Positions 16,728 to 26,194 of a DNA stretch of 39,461 nt are shown piece by piece (position 1 is the stretch's first letter; each line of letters starts with the position of its first letter). The notes under the pieces were generated by a model. That model made no database searches and was not told the origin of the DNA. It was given only the letters and a program-made list of their open reading frames with translations. The stretch is from Thraustochytrium sp. TN22 (taxonomy: Eukaryota > Sar > Bigyra > Thraustochytrida > Thraustochytriidae), in NCBI GenBank assembly GCA_013306675.1, contig JABLUY010000290.1, positions 2,501-41,961 on the forward strand. Direction: 5' to 3'. A program made the position numbers and the translations under genes.

Positions 16728-19700
16728 ATGGCGGCGCGCCGCCGCCGCCTGGCCGTTCGCCTCGAGAGCGCGACGGTGTCCGTGGTGGCAGCGAGCTCCT
16801 CATCGACCTCCGCTGCGGCTGCACCTTCGTCGTGGCTCGTGCAGGCCGAGGTGGCCTGCGGGTCGGCGCGCACGAGAACGCCGCAAGTCCGCGTTGCGGC
16901 GGAGCCCGCGGCCTCGCCACGACGCGGTCTACTCTTTGGCAGGCGGCGGCCTTCGTCGTCCTTGACCTCGACCCCGACCTCGCCGCGCCGACAAGCGGGG
17001 CAGCAGCCGCAGAACCTCACGCTCAAGGTAGACTGGGAGGGCTGGGCCGCCGTCTTCGATCGCTGGGACCGCTCGGACCATGTCAGCATCACGCTCCTGG
17101 CGCGGCCGGCGCACAAGAGCAGCCGTCGAGGCGGCGCGCGGGATGACAGGCGCCGCCGCGCCCACCAGCAACGCGCCACCGCGCATATCTCGCTGTCGGG
17201 CGTGAGGACAAGCCTCGCGCCCAGCATCCAGGCGCTCGTGGGCGAGCGCTGCGAGGCGCGCGTCAAGCTAGGGCTCGGCGCCCTCATGCCGGACGCCGTC
17301 CACGAGCTCCGACTCACCACGACGCTCGAGGAGGACGGGGCCAGCAGTGAAGCCGACCACACAGAAAGCTCTAGCGACCGGGACGACGACCGCAGCTCCG
17401 TGAGCACCGCCGCCAGCGCCAGTACCGCCGCCAGCGCCAGCACCGCCGCCAGCGCCAGCAAGAGGACACGGGGCCGGCAGGGGCGCTCGCCGCTGCTGGA
17501 GCGCGTGTACGCGCAAATTAGCGCCGCGTCCTCACAGCAGGGCTGGACCTCCCTGCTGACGGCGCCGCTCGACGGCAGCCGCTCCAGCGGCCGCGATGCC
17601 GTCACTTTCTCGCGCAAGCAGGTGCAGCGAATCCTGACCGACCTAGGCGTGCGAATCACGCGGCGCGAGTGGGCCGCGCTCCTGCGCGAGTTCGACCCGG
17701 ACCGCGCCGGCCACGTGCCCATCGCACAGCTGCAGGCGTTTTTGGACCAAGTCGACCGGATGCCGGGTGCGGCCAGCGACGACGACAGTGACCCTGAGGA
17801 CGAAGACACCGAGAACGGTCTCGGCGACCCGCTGTCTGTCGCGCGTGCCGGCTCGCCAGGCGCCGGACACCGCTTTCGGCCGGGCGACCGCGTGGAGGCA
17901 CGCTTTCTGCAGGGCGACGATTGGCTACCGGCCGTGGTGGAGCGGGTGCACCGCAAGAAGGGCTGCCTCGAGATCAAGTTCGACGACGGCAGCTACGAGC
18001 GCTTCGTGCCCCCGGATCGCGTGCGCCCGCCACAGCGCCACAGCCGCCCATCGCCCGACGAGGGCGGCCCCGACCTCTCGGCCGCCAGCGCTGACCTCGC
18101 GGCGGCCAGCGACTCCGAGCTGGAGGACGAGGGCGACTGGTCCGCCGAAGTACGCGACGCGCTCGCAGAGCTGCGCCGCGGCATTCGCCGCGCAAAGACC
18201 GCCGCGGCACAGAGGGGCGCCGTCTTCTCCTTCACCGCCCTGCTCGAGGACCACGCCGACGTGCCGACGCGGCCGGGTCGCATCACGCTGGCATCGTTGC
18301 GCGATGCCCTGCAGGCGGCCGGCGTGCGCGCGCTGCAGCGCCAGCACATGGACGAGCTGGCGCGCCTCCTTGACGCCAGGGCCACCGGCACCCTGAACTG
18401 GCGCCTGCTTGTTGCGCTCCTGGACCGCGGCGAGGGCCGCGAGGGCGCCGCCGAGGAGGCCCCTACCATCTTGGACAGCGCCGACGAGGTCTTGGCTCGC
18501 CTCGGCCGCGCACTGACGCGGGCGCGCGCGCGCAGGCTGCGGCCGGCCGAGGCCTTTGAGCTTTTCGCGGCGCCCGAGTCCTCGGTCGTCTCCCTGCGCG
18601 ACGCCGCCCGGGCCTGCGCGCTGCTGGGCTGCACGCTCACCGACCCGGAGCTTGACCTGCTCGAGCGCCGCCTGCGGCTCATGGCGCCCAACACGCCTCC
18701 GGGCCGCATCGACTACGCCGAGCTCCTGCACCTGCTGCGCGGGGGCGCGGCGAGCACCGCCGGCGCGAGGGCCGGCGACGGCGCTGCCAAGGGCACGGAC
18801 CGCGACCTGGCCGTGGACGCCGGCGAGGCCACCAAGCGCCTGCGCCAGCTCGTGCTCGAGCTGGCCGAGGCGCGCCGCTCCACGCTCGACCTGCGCCGCC
18901 CCTTCGAGGAGCTCGACCGCTCCGGCGACGGCACGCTCACCTTTATGCAGTTCATCTCCGGCACGCGCAAACTCGGGCTCGTCGCGCCCATGGAGGACTT
19001 GCGCGCCGTCGCGGCGCTCTGCCACCCGGACCGCGGCACGCTCGAGGGCCCGGCGCAGAACCGCGCCAGCCCCATGGTGGACTACGGCAAGTTCGAGGCG
19101 CTCATGCAGCCCGACCACCTGCTGGCGCGCGCCGTACAGACGCAGCTGCGCGCCGCGGCTGCACGCGGCCTGAGCGCCTGGGCCGCCTTTCGGGCGCTCG
19201 ACCGCCGCGACGTCGGCCGCGTCTCACGTGTTGACTTCCGCCGCACGCTGCTCGCCACGCTCGGCCTGCGCCTGCGCGAGGCCGAGCTGCGCAGGCTCAT
19301 GGACCGCTTTCGCGCAGCTGCGCCCTCCTCCTCCTCCTCCTCCCCTCTCGGCGGCAGCGACCTCGTGTCCCCGTCATCCTCGCGCCGCGTCGACTATGTC
19401 GCTTTCCTCGACTTTGTCGCGCCGCACGGCGAGGCCGGCCCGGTCCAGGACCACGACCTCTCCGGGCTCGAGGCCAAGATCCGGAACTCGATCCGCTCCG
19501 CGGCGCTTCAGCACGAGGCCACCGCGGCCCGACCCATGGACCTGCACGCCGTCTTCCAGTGCTTCGACACGAGCGGCCGCAGCCACTGCACGCAGGCCGA
19601 CTTCTTCACGGGCCTCAACCGCCTCGGGCTGCGCTTCTCCGCTGCGGAGCGCCGCGCACTCCTCACCAAGTTCGACCCGCGCGCCAGCGATCGCGTTGAC

Positions 19701-21206
19701 TACGGCGCCTTTGTGCGCTTCGCGGGCTTCTCGGACCTCGAGATGGACAACATTGCGCTGCGCCTCTTGCGCCGCCTGCGCGAGGTCCAGGCCGAGGGCA
19801 CGGACCAGGAGGACGCTTTCCGCGTCTTTGACCTCGCCGGCGACGGCTGCATCTCGCGCCGCGAGTTTCGCGAGGCCGCGCGCGTGCTCGGCCTCCCGCT
19901 CACCGAGGCCGAGCTGCAGGCGCTCGCCAAGCGCTTCGCACAGTTCGACAACCCGGACCTCGTGCACTATCGCGACTTTCTGCGCTGGGTCGTGGCGCGC
20001 CAGGACGCCGCGGCCGCGCGCCTCGCAGCGGATGTCCTGCACGACCAGGACCGCCTGCGTCGCCACAGTCTCCGTCGCGACGGGGCGAACCGCCACCGCC
20101 ACCGCCACCGCCGCCAAATCGAAGAAGAAGGCCCCGACAACGACCAACATCCCCTGGAGGCGCGCTCCACAGTCGACGGCAGCGGCTACGATGGGTTTGC
20201 AACCAACCATGGCTCGCGCCACGGCCACCCGGCGTCCGTGGCCAGCATGCTGCGCCCGGTCTGCCTCACGCAGGAGGCGCCGGCCGAGGCCGATGCGGTC
20301 TACGACGAGAAGGTCAACGCCTGGCTCCAGAGCGGCGCAACTCGCCGCGAACGTGCCGCTTTCCTCGGCCTGCGCACCTCCATTGACGACTTTACCCAGG
20401 CCCGCGACGCTGCCTCGCTCGCGCTCGTCTCTGCACAGCTCGGCCCGGACACCTTTTACGACCACGCCGGCGAGACGTCGCACCGCGTCGTGGACCACGC
20501 AGGCGCCGCCAAGGCGCGCCGCCGCGCGCAGGCGAGCTTTGCGGCAACCATGCGACCACCCAGCGCAGCGCTCGACCCGCCTCGCCGCACGGACGCCGTC
20601 CTGTCTTCCACCGCGCTCTACGAGGCGGGCCCGGACTGGGAGCGCCAGTGGCACGTCGCGAGCGGCGGCCACGCGCAGGACGACGCTCTCCGCGCCGTCA
20701 TTGCGGACGCCTTTGCCTCGCCGCGGTCCTCCTCGCCGCGCAGGCGTCGACGCGGTCGGCGCCACGGACACGACGACGACGACGACGACGACGACGACAG
20801 CAACGAAGAAGACGACGACAGCGACAACAACGACGACGACCATGAGCGCCACGGTCGCCATCATCACCACCATCGACGCCACAGGAATCGTCGTGCCGGC
20901 GGCCACCGGAGTCGCAGCAGTCAGAGCCCGCGCCGCGGGCACCGCCATGAAAGGCGCCGCCGCCGCCGGGGTGACGACGGTGATAGCGCCTCGGACGCCT
21001 CGGACCGTACGCGCGGCGGCTGGCGCTCAGACTCGGCATCAGAGGACGAGGCCGACCGTCGCCGTAGCCCCCGTCGCGAACGCAATGCAGAGGATGTCGA
21101 CCGCCATCGCACACGCAATGCTGACCGCCAACGACGACGTGAATCGTACGACCCCATCGCCAACGACCGCGTCTTTCGCTCCGGCCGCCGCGCAGACAAA
21201 AAGTGA
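16728..21206 (+). CDS. Giant multi-EF-hand protein with a Tudor-like module
   Basis: 1492 residues from ATG at 16728. The N-terminal ~210 residues contain strand-rich segments (NLTLKVDWEGWAAVFDRW, HVSITLLARP, AHISLSGVR) that could be a divergent C2 domain. A paired EF-hand-like unit lies at about 289-344. A Tudor-like barrel follows at 379-434 (RFRPGDRVEARF ... WLPAVVERVH ... IKFDDGSYERFVP). Several further EF-hand pairs run from about 477 to 1090, spaced by 85-100 residues. Most loops are degenerate; the best are DRSGDGTLTFMQ and DLAGDGCISRRE. The last 400 residues are low complexity, with Asp9 and His/Arg-rich stretches. No membrane segment or catalytic motif is seen. Size and tandem degenerate EF pairs recall EFCAB6-type axonemal proteins, so a flagellar or cytoskeletal role is a guess. 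It may instead be lineage-specific. Confidence 0.8.
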   Translation: MAARRRRLAVRLESATVSVVAASSSSTSAAAAPSSWLVQAEVACGSARTRTPQVRVAAEPAASPRRGLLFGRRRPSSSLTSTPTSPRRQAGQQPQNLTLKVDWEGWAAVFDRWDRSDHVSITLLARPAHKSSRRGGARDDRRRRAHQQRATAHISLSGVRTSLAPSIQALVGERCEARVKLGLGALMPDAVHELRLTTTLEEDGASSEADHTESSSDRDDDRSSVSTAASASTAASASTAASASKRTRGRQGRSPLLERVYAQISAASSQQGWTSLLTAPLDGSRSSGRDAVTFSRKQVQRILTDLGVRITRREWAALLREFDPDRAGHVPIAQLQAFLDQVDRMPGAASDDDSDPEDEDTENGLGDPLSVARAGSPGAGHRFRPGDRVEARFLQGDDWLPAVVERVHRKKGCLEIKFDDGSYERFVPPDRVRPPQRHSRPSPDEGGPDLSAASADLAAASDSELEDEGDWSAEVRDALAELRRGIRRAKTAAAQRGAVFSFTALLEDHADVPTRPGRITLASLRDALQAAGVRALQRQHMDELARLLDARATGTLNWRLLVALLDRGEGREGAAEEAPTILDSADEVLARLGRALTRARARRLRPAEAFELFAAPESSVVSLRDAARACALLGCTLTDPELDLLERRLRLMAPNTPPGRIDYAELLHLLRGGAASTAGARAGDGAAKGTDRDLAVDAGEATKRLRQLVLELAEARRSTLDLRRPFEELDRSGDGTLTFMQFISGTRKLGLVAPMEDLRAVAALCHPDRGTLEGPAQNRASPMVDYGKFEALMQPDHLLARAVQTQLRAAAARGLSAWAAFRALDRRDVGRVSRVDFRRTLLATLGLRLREAELRRLMDRFRAAAPSSSSSSPLGGSDLVSPSSSRRVDYVAFLDFVAPHGEAGPVQDHDLSGLEAKIRNSIRSAALQHEATAARPMDLHAVFQCFDTSGRSHCTQADFFTGLNRLGLRFSAAERRALLTKFDPRASDRVDYGAFVRFAGFSDLEMDNIALRLLRRLREVQAEGTDQEDAFRVFDLAGDGCISRREFREAARVLGLPLTEAELQALAKRFAQFDNPDLVHYRDFLRWVVARQDAAAARLAADVLHDQDRLRRHSLRRDGANRHRHRHRRQIEEEGPDNDQHPLEARSTVDGSGYDGFATNHGSRHGHPASVASMLRPVCLTQEAPAEADAVYDEKVNAWLQSGATRRERAAFLGLRTSIDDFTQARDAASLALVSAQLGPDTFYDHAGETSHRVVDHAGAAKARRRAQASFAATMRPPSAALDPPRRTDAVLSSTALYEAGPDWERQWHVASGGHAQDDALRAVIADAFASPRSSSPRRRRRGRRHGHDDDDDDDDDSNEEDDDSDNNDDDHERHGRHHHHHRRHRNRRAGGHRSRSSQSPRRGHRHERRRRRRGDDGDSASDASDRTRGGWRSDSASEDEADRRRSPRRERNAEDVDRHRTRNADRQRRRESYDPIANDRVFRSGRRADKK
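20772..20798. repeat. (GAC)9 coding repeat (Asp9)
   Basis: Nine exact GAC units encode Asp9 in the disordered C-terminal tail of the EF-hand giant. Confidence 0.9.
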
Positions 21207-22030
21207 AGACAACTGCTATGCGCGCTCGTCAAGTGGAATCGCGCTGAGGTGCTGATCAGAACGACCTGGTCTTCCGAGCCACCTTGTCAAGGCTTTGCTT
21301 GGTCAAGATGGAGATTCTCAACGCATGCCCGTGAGGACGATCCCGTGTTGCAAAAGACTTGCTTCTCATGTCAGGGTCGGGCGGCAAGAGCCCCTGAGCG
21401 GCTTTCGTCCGAGTCCATCCTGTGTTGCGTACGGTGGTGAACGGCGCTGCAAACGTCTCACCTCTTCAAGCTGGTGCCACTATTCAGGCTCGCCCAGCAA
21501 GCAGAGGTGGGTGTTGCGTGCACCAAGAGCACCGAAAACGTCGTGACAGACAATTTTGCAAGGTGCACGATGTTTTGGGCGGCGCTTCGATACAAAGTCT
21601 ACCCAGCGTTCTGCCAGGCACCTCAAGGCGGCACAAAGGAAGGCTGCATTGCGAGCGCCTGCCTGAACGATATTCATAGGCCGAAAATGGTGGCGGCCTC
21701 TGATGCCAGCGCTTCTATTCAGAATATTGCGAGATGGACCCTCTCTCCACGCAAAGTAAAAAAGGCACGGGGGCACACAGTCACATGGAGAGCGTCACAG
21801 AAAGGAGATGGCACAAAAATAGAAAGCTTCGCACAGGTGCCAGTGGTGGCCGAAAGGTTCTCGCGTTGGTCACTGATTCCGATCTCGTCTTGATTGCTTT
21901 CCTGACCTTGGCGCGGCTCCGCTTGGTGCGCCGGGCTTGGCCGGTCCTGGTTGAGGGGTCGACGATATCGTCGACCTCCTTGGGCCGCTAGGTTCGCACA
22001 GATGCCAGTGGCGGCCGAAAGGTTCTCGCG
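21207..22030. other. Convergent intergenic region
   Basis: The first 620 bp show no gene and a lower GC content than the flanking genes. The last 200 bp hold the partial copy of the MRE11 3' end at 21828-21980, followed by the MRE11 3' flank. Confidence 0.6.
21828..21980 (-). pseudogene. Partial tandem copy of the 3' end of MRE11
   Basis: This stretch aligns along its length with 21993-22169, which covers the MRE11 stop codon, about 38 bp of 3' flank and the last ~45 codons. Shared blocks include GGCCGAAAGGTTCTCGCGTT, GATCTCGTCTTGAT, CCGCTTGGTGCGC and GTCGACGA-ATCGTCG. The copy lacks 15 bp present in the gene (ACAAAAGAGGCGATG) and has further small gaps and substitutions. The base triplet matching the MRE11 stop (TTA on plus) is TTG here. 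It carries no start and cannot encode a functional protein. It looks like a local segmental duplication at the 3' end of the gene. Confidence 0.85.
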
Positions 22031-24517
22031 TTAGTCGCTGATTTCGATCTCGTCTTGATCGCTTTCCACAAAAGAGGCGATGACCTTGGCGCGGGTCCGC
22101 TTGGTGCGCGCGGGGCGCCGCGGCTTGGCCGGCTCTGGTTGAGAGAGGTCGACGACATCGTCGTCCTCCTCACCGTCGTCCTCCTCCTCCTGGACAACCT
22201 TGCGCGTTTTGGCCGCTCGAGCCGCGCGACGAGGCGGGGCAGAGACTCTCTTGTTGCGGCCGCGCACAACCTCCTCCTCCTCCTCGTCGTCGTCGTCATC
22301 ATCATTGTCGTCGTCCTCCTCCTCCGCATCTTCGTCGCCATCGTCGTCCTCTTCGCTTTCTGCAAGACGCGCACGACGCGAGTTGCCCTTGGCCGCAGCG
22401 GCACGCCGAGCGGGGCGACGGCGGGGAAGCTCTTTGTCCCGGCGCCGGTCATCCTCTTCGGCGTCGTCGTTGTCGTCGTCGTCGTCGTCGTCGTCGTCAT
22501 CGTCTGCAGCCCTTGCCTTGCGCTTGGTACCAAAGTTGAGGCGTTGCTGGCCCTTGGACAAACCCTTTGGGCCGGTCGCCTTGGATCGACCTCTGCTAGC
22601 TTTGGCCGCCTTGGGCGCCGGGGCTGGGGACCTGGCGTTGCTCGTTTGGGCAGCCTTGGCGTCTCCGGCGTCTCCGGCGCCCTCGTCGAGCGCCGCCGCG
22701 AGGCGCGCGGTCGCGTCCAGGTTGCGCTTAGCCACGGTATCGCGCATGGCAGCGACGATGCGGTCCTCCTGGAAGGCGTCGCCATCATCGGCGTCGTCAT
22801 CCTCGGCAGACTGCTGCTGGCGTAGCAGCATGGTCTGGTTCGCCTTGATCCACTCGTCCAAGTACAGCTCGAGCTGGCGCGACTCGTTCTTGTCCACGAA
22901 TTGCTGAATCGTGTAGTGCAGTTCCTTGTCCGGGATGAACTTGAGCTGCTTGCTGTCCTCGCGCAGGATGCTGCCGACGAGGTCGTTGATGCGGGAGCTG
23001 GCCGAGATCTCATCCACTGCGGGCTCCGATAGGACGCTCTCGGCGTCGCCGTCCCCGGCTCGCCTTTCGCGCGCGCGGCGCCGCTTGTAAAAGTACGCAA
23101 CGTCCTTCGGGTTCGCCACCTTGCCGATGAACTGCGTGCCGAAGCGCTGCAGGTTGAGCACCGGAAACCCAGTGTGCTCCACGCGCAGCCGGATCAGCGG
23201 CAGCATGAGCTTCACCTCTCGCTCCGAGGCATCCGGGTTGCGCGCCGCGTACTCCTCCTGGGCCTGCGTCACCATCTCCTGGACCTTGGCCTTGACAACC
23301 TCCTCCACGGACTCCATCTTCTCCGCCTCCGTCGCGTCCTTGTCCAAGAGCCCAATCTCCTCCAGCACGAGCTCGTCCGTGACAAAGGGCCGCACGGAGC
23401 GCAGCGTGATGGGCGTCAGCTCGAAGCGGCCCTGGCCCGAGTCGGGATCCACGCTCACCTCGAGGATGCCAATCTTCTTGGGCTGCGCCTCGCCCGGGAT
23501 CAGGCTCGTTGCGATCGAAGACCCGGGCTGCGAGAGCATCACTCGGCTGTTGTGGATGCTCTCCTGCGGCTCGATCATGCATTCGTGCTCGTGCCCGAAG
23601 AGCACCAGGTTCATAAACTCCGGGATCATCTCGTCGCTGAAGCAGTTCTTCGCGCCTCGCCCCTTGAAGTCGCGGTTCTGGTGCACCATGAACACGTTCA
23701 CCCAGTCCTTGTCGCGCTCTGCCACGGCCGCCTCGTCGTCCTCATCCACCTCGTCCGCCTCGTCCGCCGCCTGCGGCACATGCCGCTTGAACGAGACCTC
23801 GCCACGCGCGAACATGCGATGCATGCGCTCGTCGCGGATCCACCCCATGCCAAAGAGCCGCAGCTTCGCGGACCCCTTCTCGATTAGGACTGGCTCCAGC
23901 ACCGCCGCGTCCATCTTCTCCACGCGTCCAAAGTAGTTCACCAGGCCGTCCGCCTGCAGCAGGTCCAGGGCCGACAGCGCCTCGAGACGCCCGCCCTCGC
24001 GCGTCGGGTCGTCGTGGTTCCCGTGGATCATGAACACCGGCAGGTCCACGGCCAGGTTCTCGTCCTCCACGTTCACGCCCACGCCCTGCCGCCCAAAGGC
24101 GCCGCGCACGATCAGGTCCACGTCCCTGCCGCCGCGCGTGTGCTTGCGGAAGAGCTCCAGCGCGCGCACCATCGTGCTGCGCGTCGGCTTGTTGATGTGA
24201 AACAGGTCGCCGCCCAGCACCATCATGTCCGCGTGGCACCTCCTCCCGATCTCAAAGATCTCCTCCATCGTGCGGAAAGCGTCCTGCCTCGCGCCGCGCC
24301 GCGTCTCGCCTCGCCTCGTCAGCTCTCAGCTCCCGCGCCTTCGCCTTTTCCCAGAAACCCGCTCCTTCCGCCCGCAACTCACATCTCCGCGCACCGGGTC
24401 GTTCTCCAGCAGCCCCAGGTGGTTGTCCGTGGCCACCACCACGCGCAGCGTGTCCGCGTCCGGCGCGCGCCTCTGCAGCTCCTCCACGGCGCGCGCCTCC
24501 TCCTCCTCGTCCGCCAT
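22031..24517 (-). CDS. MRE11: MRE11 double-strand-break repair nuclease (two exons)
   Basis: Exon 1 is 24517-24383 (45 codons) and exon 2 is 24283-22031, joined in phase 0 over a 99-nt intron (GTGAGT...GCAG), giving 795 residues. The join restores the family sequence DNHLGLLENDPVRGD + DAFRTMEEIFEIG. Phosphoesterase motifs: D31-x-H33, GGDLFH (D71), IHGNHD (N134, H135), VHQN and FGHEHE. The capping domain follows (FELTPITLRSVRPF; LNLQRFGTQFIGKVANP). The C-terminal ~250 residues alternate acidic runs with Arg/Lys clusters, as in the DNA-binding tails of MRE11. With RAD50 and NBS1 it senses and resects broken ends in the nucleus. The length is slightly above the human protein (about 708). It is divergent from the mitochondrial oxygenase gene. 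Confidence 0.95.
24284..24382 (-). other. Intron of MRE11 (99 nt)
   Basis: Donor GAT|GTGAGT and acceptor GAGGCAG|GAC on the minus strand, phase 0. Splicing gives RGD-DAFRTMEEI, which matches the RGND-F-T-EI stretch of other MRE11 proteins. The intron is as GC-rich as the exons. Confidence 0.92.
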
Positions 24518-24843
24518 TCCCGCTCCGGCGAGCCGCGCGCCGAGCGCGGGGCGGCCGAGCGCAGCGCCGCGCCGCCGAGCGCCGAGCGCCGGATGCCGCC
24601 GCCGCCGCTCGAGCGCAGCGCCGCGCAGCGCCGCGCAGCGCAGCGCAGCGCGCCTCGCGGCGGTGGTGCGTGGTTAGACTTCTGCCTCGTTCAAGATGTG
24701 GTTGCCCAGATCCCTCATCCTCGGATCCTCCCAGGCAGCGGGCCTGCGCGCCGCAGACCCGCAGCCCGGCCGCGAGCTGCCCTGCCGCGGCTCGCTGCGC
24801 CTGGCCCGCCCGCCCGCCCGCCCGCCCGCCCGCCCGCCGCACG
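24518..24843. promoter_or_regulatory. Shared upstream region of MRE11 and the mitochondrial oxygenase
   Basis: 326 bp separate the two ATGs. The stretch is very GC-rich with GCAGC/GCCGC repeats (about 24610-24655) and a (GCCC)n run (24804-24839) up to the oxygenase start. No TATA box is seen. A compact bidirectional promoter is inferred. Confidence 0.5.
24804..24839. repeat. (GCCC)n tetramer repeat
   Basis: About eight and a half tandem GCCC units ending four bases before the oxygenase ATG. Confidence 0.9.
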
Positions 24844-25908
24844 ATGCAGGCGCTGCGGCGCGGCTCGACGATGCTGCAGGCGCTGGCGCAGCAGGGACGC
24901 GCGCGCGCGCGGCGCGGCCTGTCGTCCGCGGCGGCGCTGCCCGTGGTGCGGCTGGACGGCGGCGAGGAGGCGGCCGCCGAGGCGCTGCGCGCCGCTGCCG
25001 GCCGCTTCGGGTTCTTCTACGTGGAGCGGCACGGCGTGCCGGCAGAGGTGGAGGCCAAGGCCTTCGACGCGCTGCGCGACTTCTTCGCCAGTGACCACGT
25101 CAAGCAGGGCGTGCACCAGTCGCGCACGGGCAGCTTCCGCGGCTACGTGGGCTTCTTCGAGCAGGGCGACTACGGTGTCGACGACACCGACCTGCGCAAG
25201 GACGAGGGACGCGCCAAGGAAGAGGAGGAGAAGGCTGCCATGGACTTCAAGGAGATGTTCCACTTTGGAACCGAGCTGGCCCGCGACCACCCGCACTACG
25301 ACGACCTGCTCTACTGTCCCAACGTCTGGCCGCAGGACGAGCCTGCCTTTCGCGCCGCGCTCGAGACTTACTACGACGAGGTGCGCTTGCTGTCGGACCG
25401 CCTGCTGCGCGTGAGCGCACTGGCGCTTGGGCTGGAGCGCGACTTCTTCCTGCGCCAGGCCTGCGACACCCCAATGTCCTCGCTCAACTGCCTGCACTAC
25501 CCGCCGCTGCCGGATGGCGACGGCAACCAGCTCGGCATCGGCGCCCACACGGACTTTGAGTGCCTCACCGTCCTCAACATGCGCGGCACCACGGACCCTT
25601 GCCTGGAGATCCTTAGTCCGGAGACCGGCCGTTGGATGGCCGTGCCCCCGCGCGAGGGTGCTTTCGTCGTCAATGTCGGCGACATGCTCGCGCGCTGGAG
25701 CGGCGATGCCTTTCGCTCCACGGTGCACCGCGCCTTCAACCACCCGCGCGACCACCGCTACTCCATGGCCTTCTTCCGCGGGCCGGACTTTGATGCCATC
25801 CTTGACCCCCAAGTTGGCAATCGCGACAAATACCTGCCGCCCGTTGCCGCTGGCGGGCACATGCTCGCGCGAATCACCAAGGCCAACCCGGCCGTCGCGG
25901 AGCTTTGA
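24844..25908 (+). CDS. Mitochondrial 2-oxoglutarate/Fe(II) oxygenase, isopenicillin-N-synthase-like
   Basis: 354 residues from ATG at 24844. The first 30 residues (MQALRRGSTMLQALAQQGRA, then RARRGLSSAA) are Arg-rich, lack acids and end in an RRGLS-type cleavage context, a strong mitochondrial presequence. The enzyme part has FGFFYVERHGV (55-65) at the N-terminal domain, Fe(II) ligands H235-x-D237 (GAHTDFECLTVL) and H295 (TVHRAF), and the 2OG anchor R305-x-S307 (RYS). It is the same class as the gene at 3234-4235 but clearly diverged: an insert around 108-130 (GDYGVDDTDLRKDEG...) and different substrate loops. The substrate is unknown. Choosing an upstream non-ATG codon would only add Arg/Pro-rich leader sequence. 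It is divergent from MRE11. Confidence 0.92.
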   Translation: MQALRRGSTMLQALAQQGRARARRGLSSAAALPVVRLDGGEEAAAEALRAAAGRFGFFYVERHGVPAEVEAKAFDALRDFFASDHVKQGVHQSRTGSFRGYVGFFEQGDYGVDDTDLRKDEGRAKEEEEKAAMDFKEMFHFGTELARDHPHYDDLLYCPNVWPQDEPAFRAALETYYDEVRLLSDRLLRVSALALGLERDFFLRQACDTPMSSLNCLHYPPLPDGDGNQLGIGAHTDFECLTVLNMRGTTDPCLEILSPETGRWMAVPPREGAFVVNVGDMLARWSGDAFRSTVHRAFNHPRDHRYSMAFFRGPDFDAILDPQVGNRDKYLPPVAAGGHMLARITKANPAVAEL

Positions 25909-26137
25909 TGCCTGACCGGCAGCAAGTGCAATGGCCCGGGCCGCAAATGCGTGAATTCTGAGATTCGCGCGCCGAGCCAACCATCACAAGAGGCCTCCTG
26001 GGCCAAAGAAAGGAAGAAATAACTTAGGATTAACGATTTCTTTCCAAGAAGGAGTCGCTCGCCGCTTCGGGTTCATGGCGCAGCTACCGCTCACGCCGCT
26101 TCGTTTTCGTTGCCAAAGCTAAAGCTCATCTCGCCGT
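25909..26137. other. Short convergent intergenic region
   Basis: 229 bp of 3' flank between the oxygenase and LRR genes. No further element is seen. Confidence 0.6.
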
Positions 26138-26146
26138 TCAACGCGC

Positions 26147-26194
<48 letters not shown>

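Noticed and set aside
8433-21206. A calcium-signalling gene cluster (VOC-EF, EF-hand giant) acting as a unit
   Set aside because: The genes lie on different strands with unrelated genes between them; shared EF-hands alone do not support a functional cluster.
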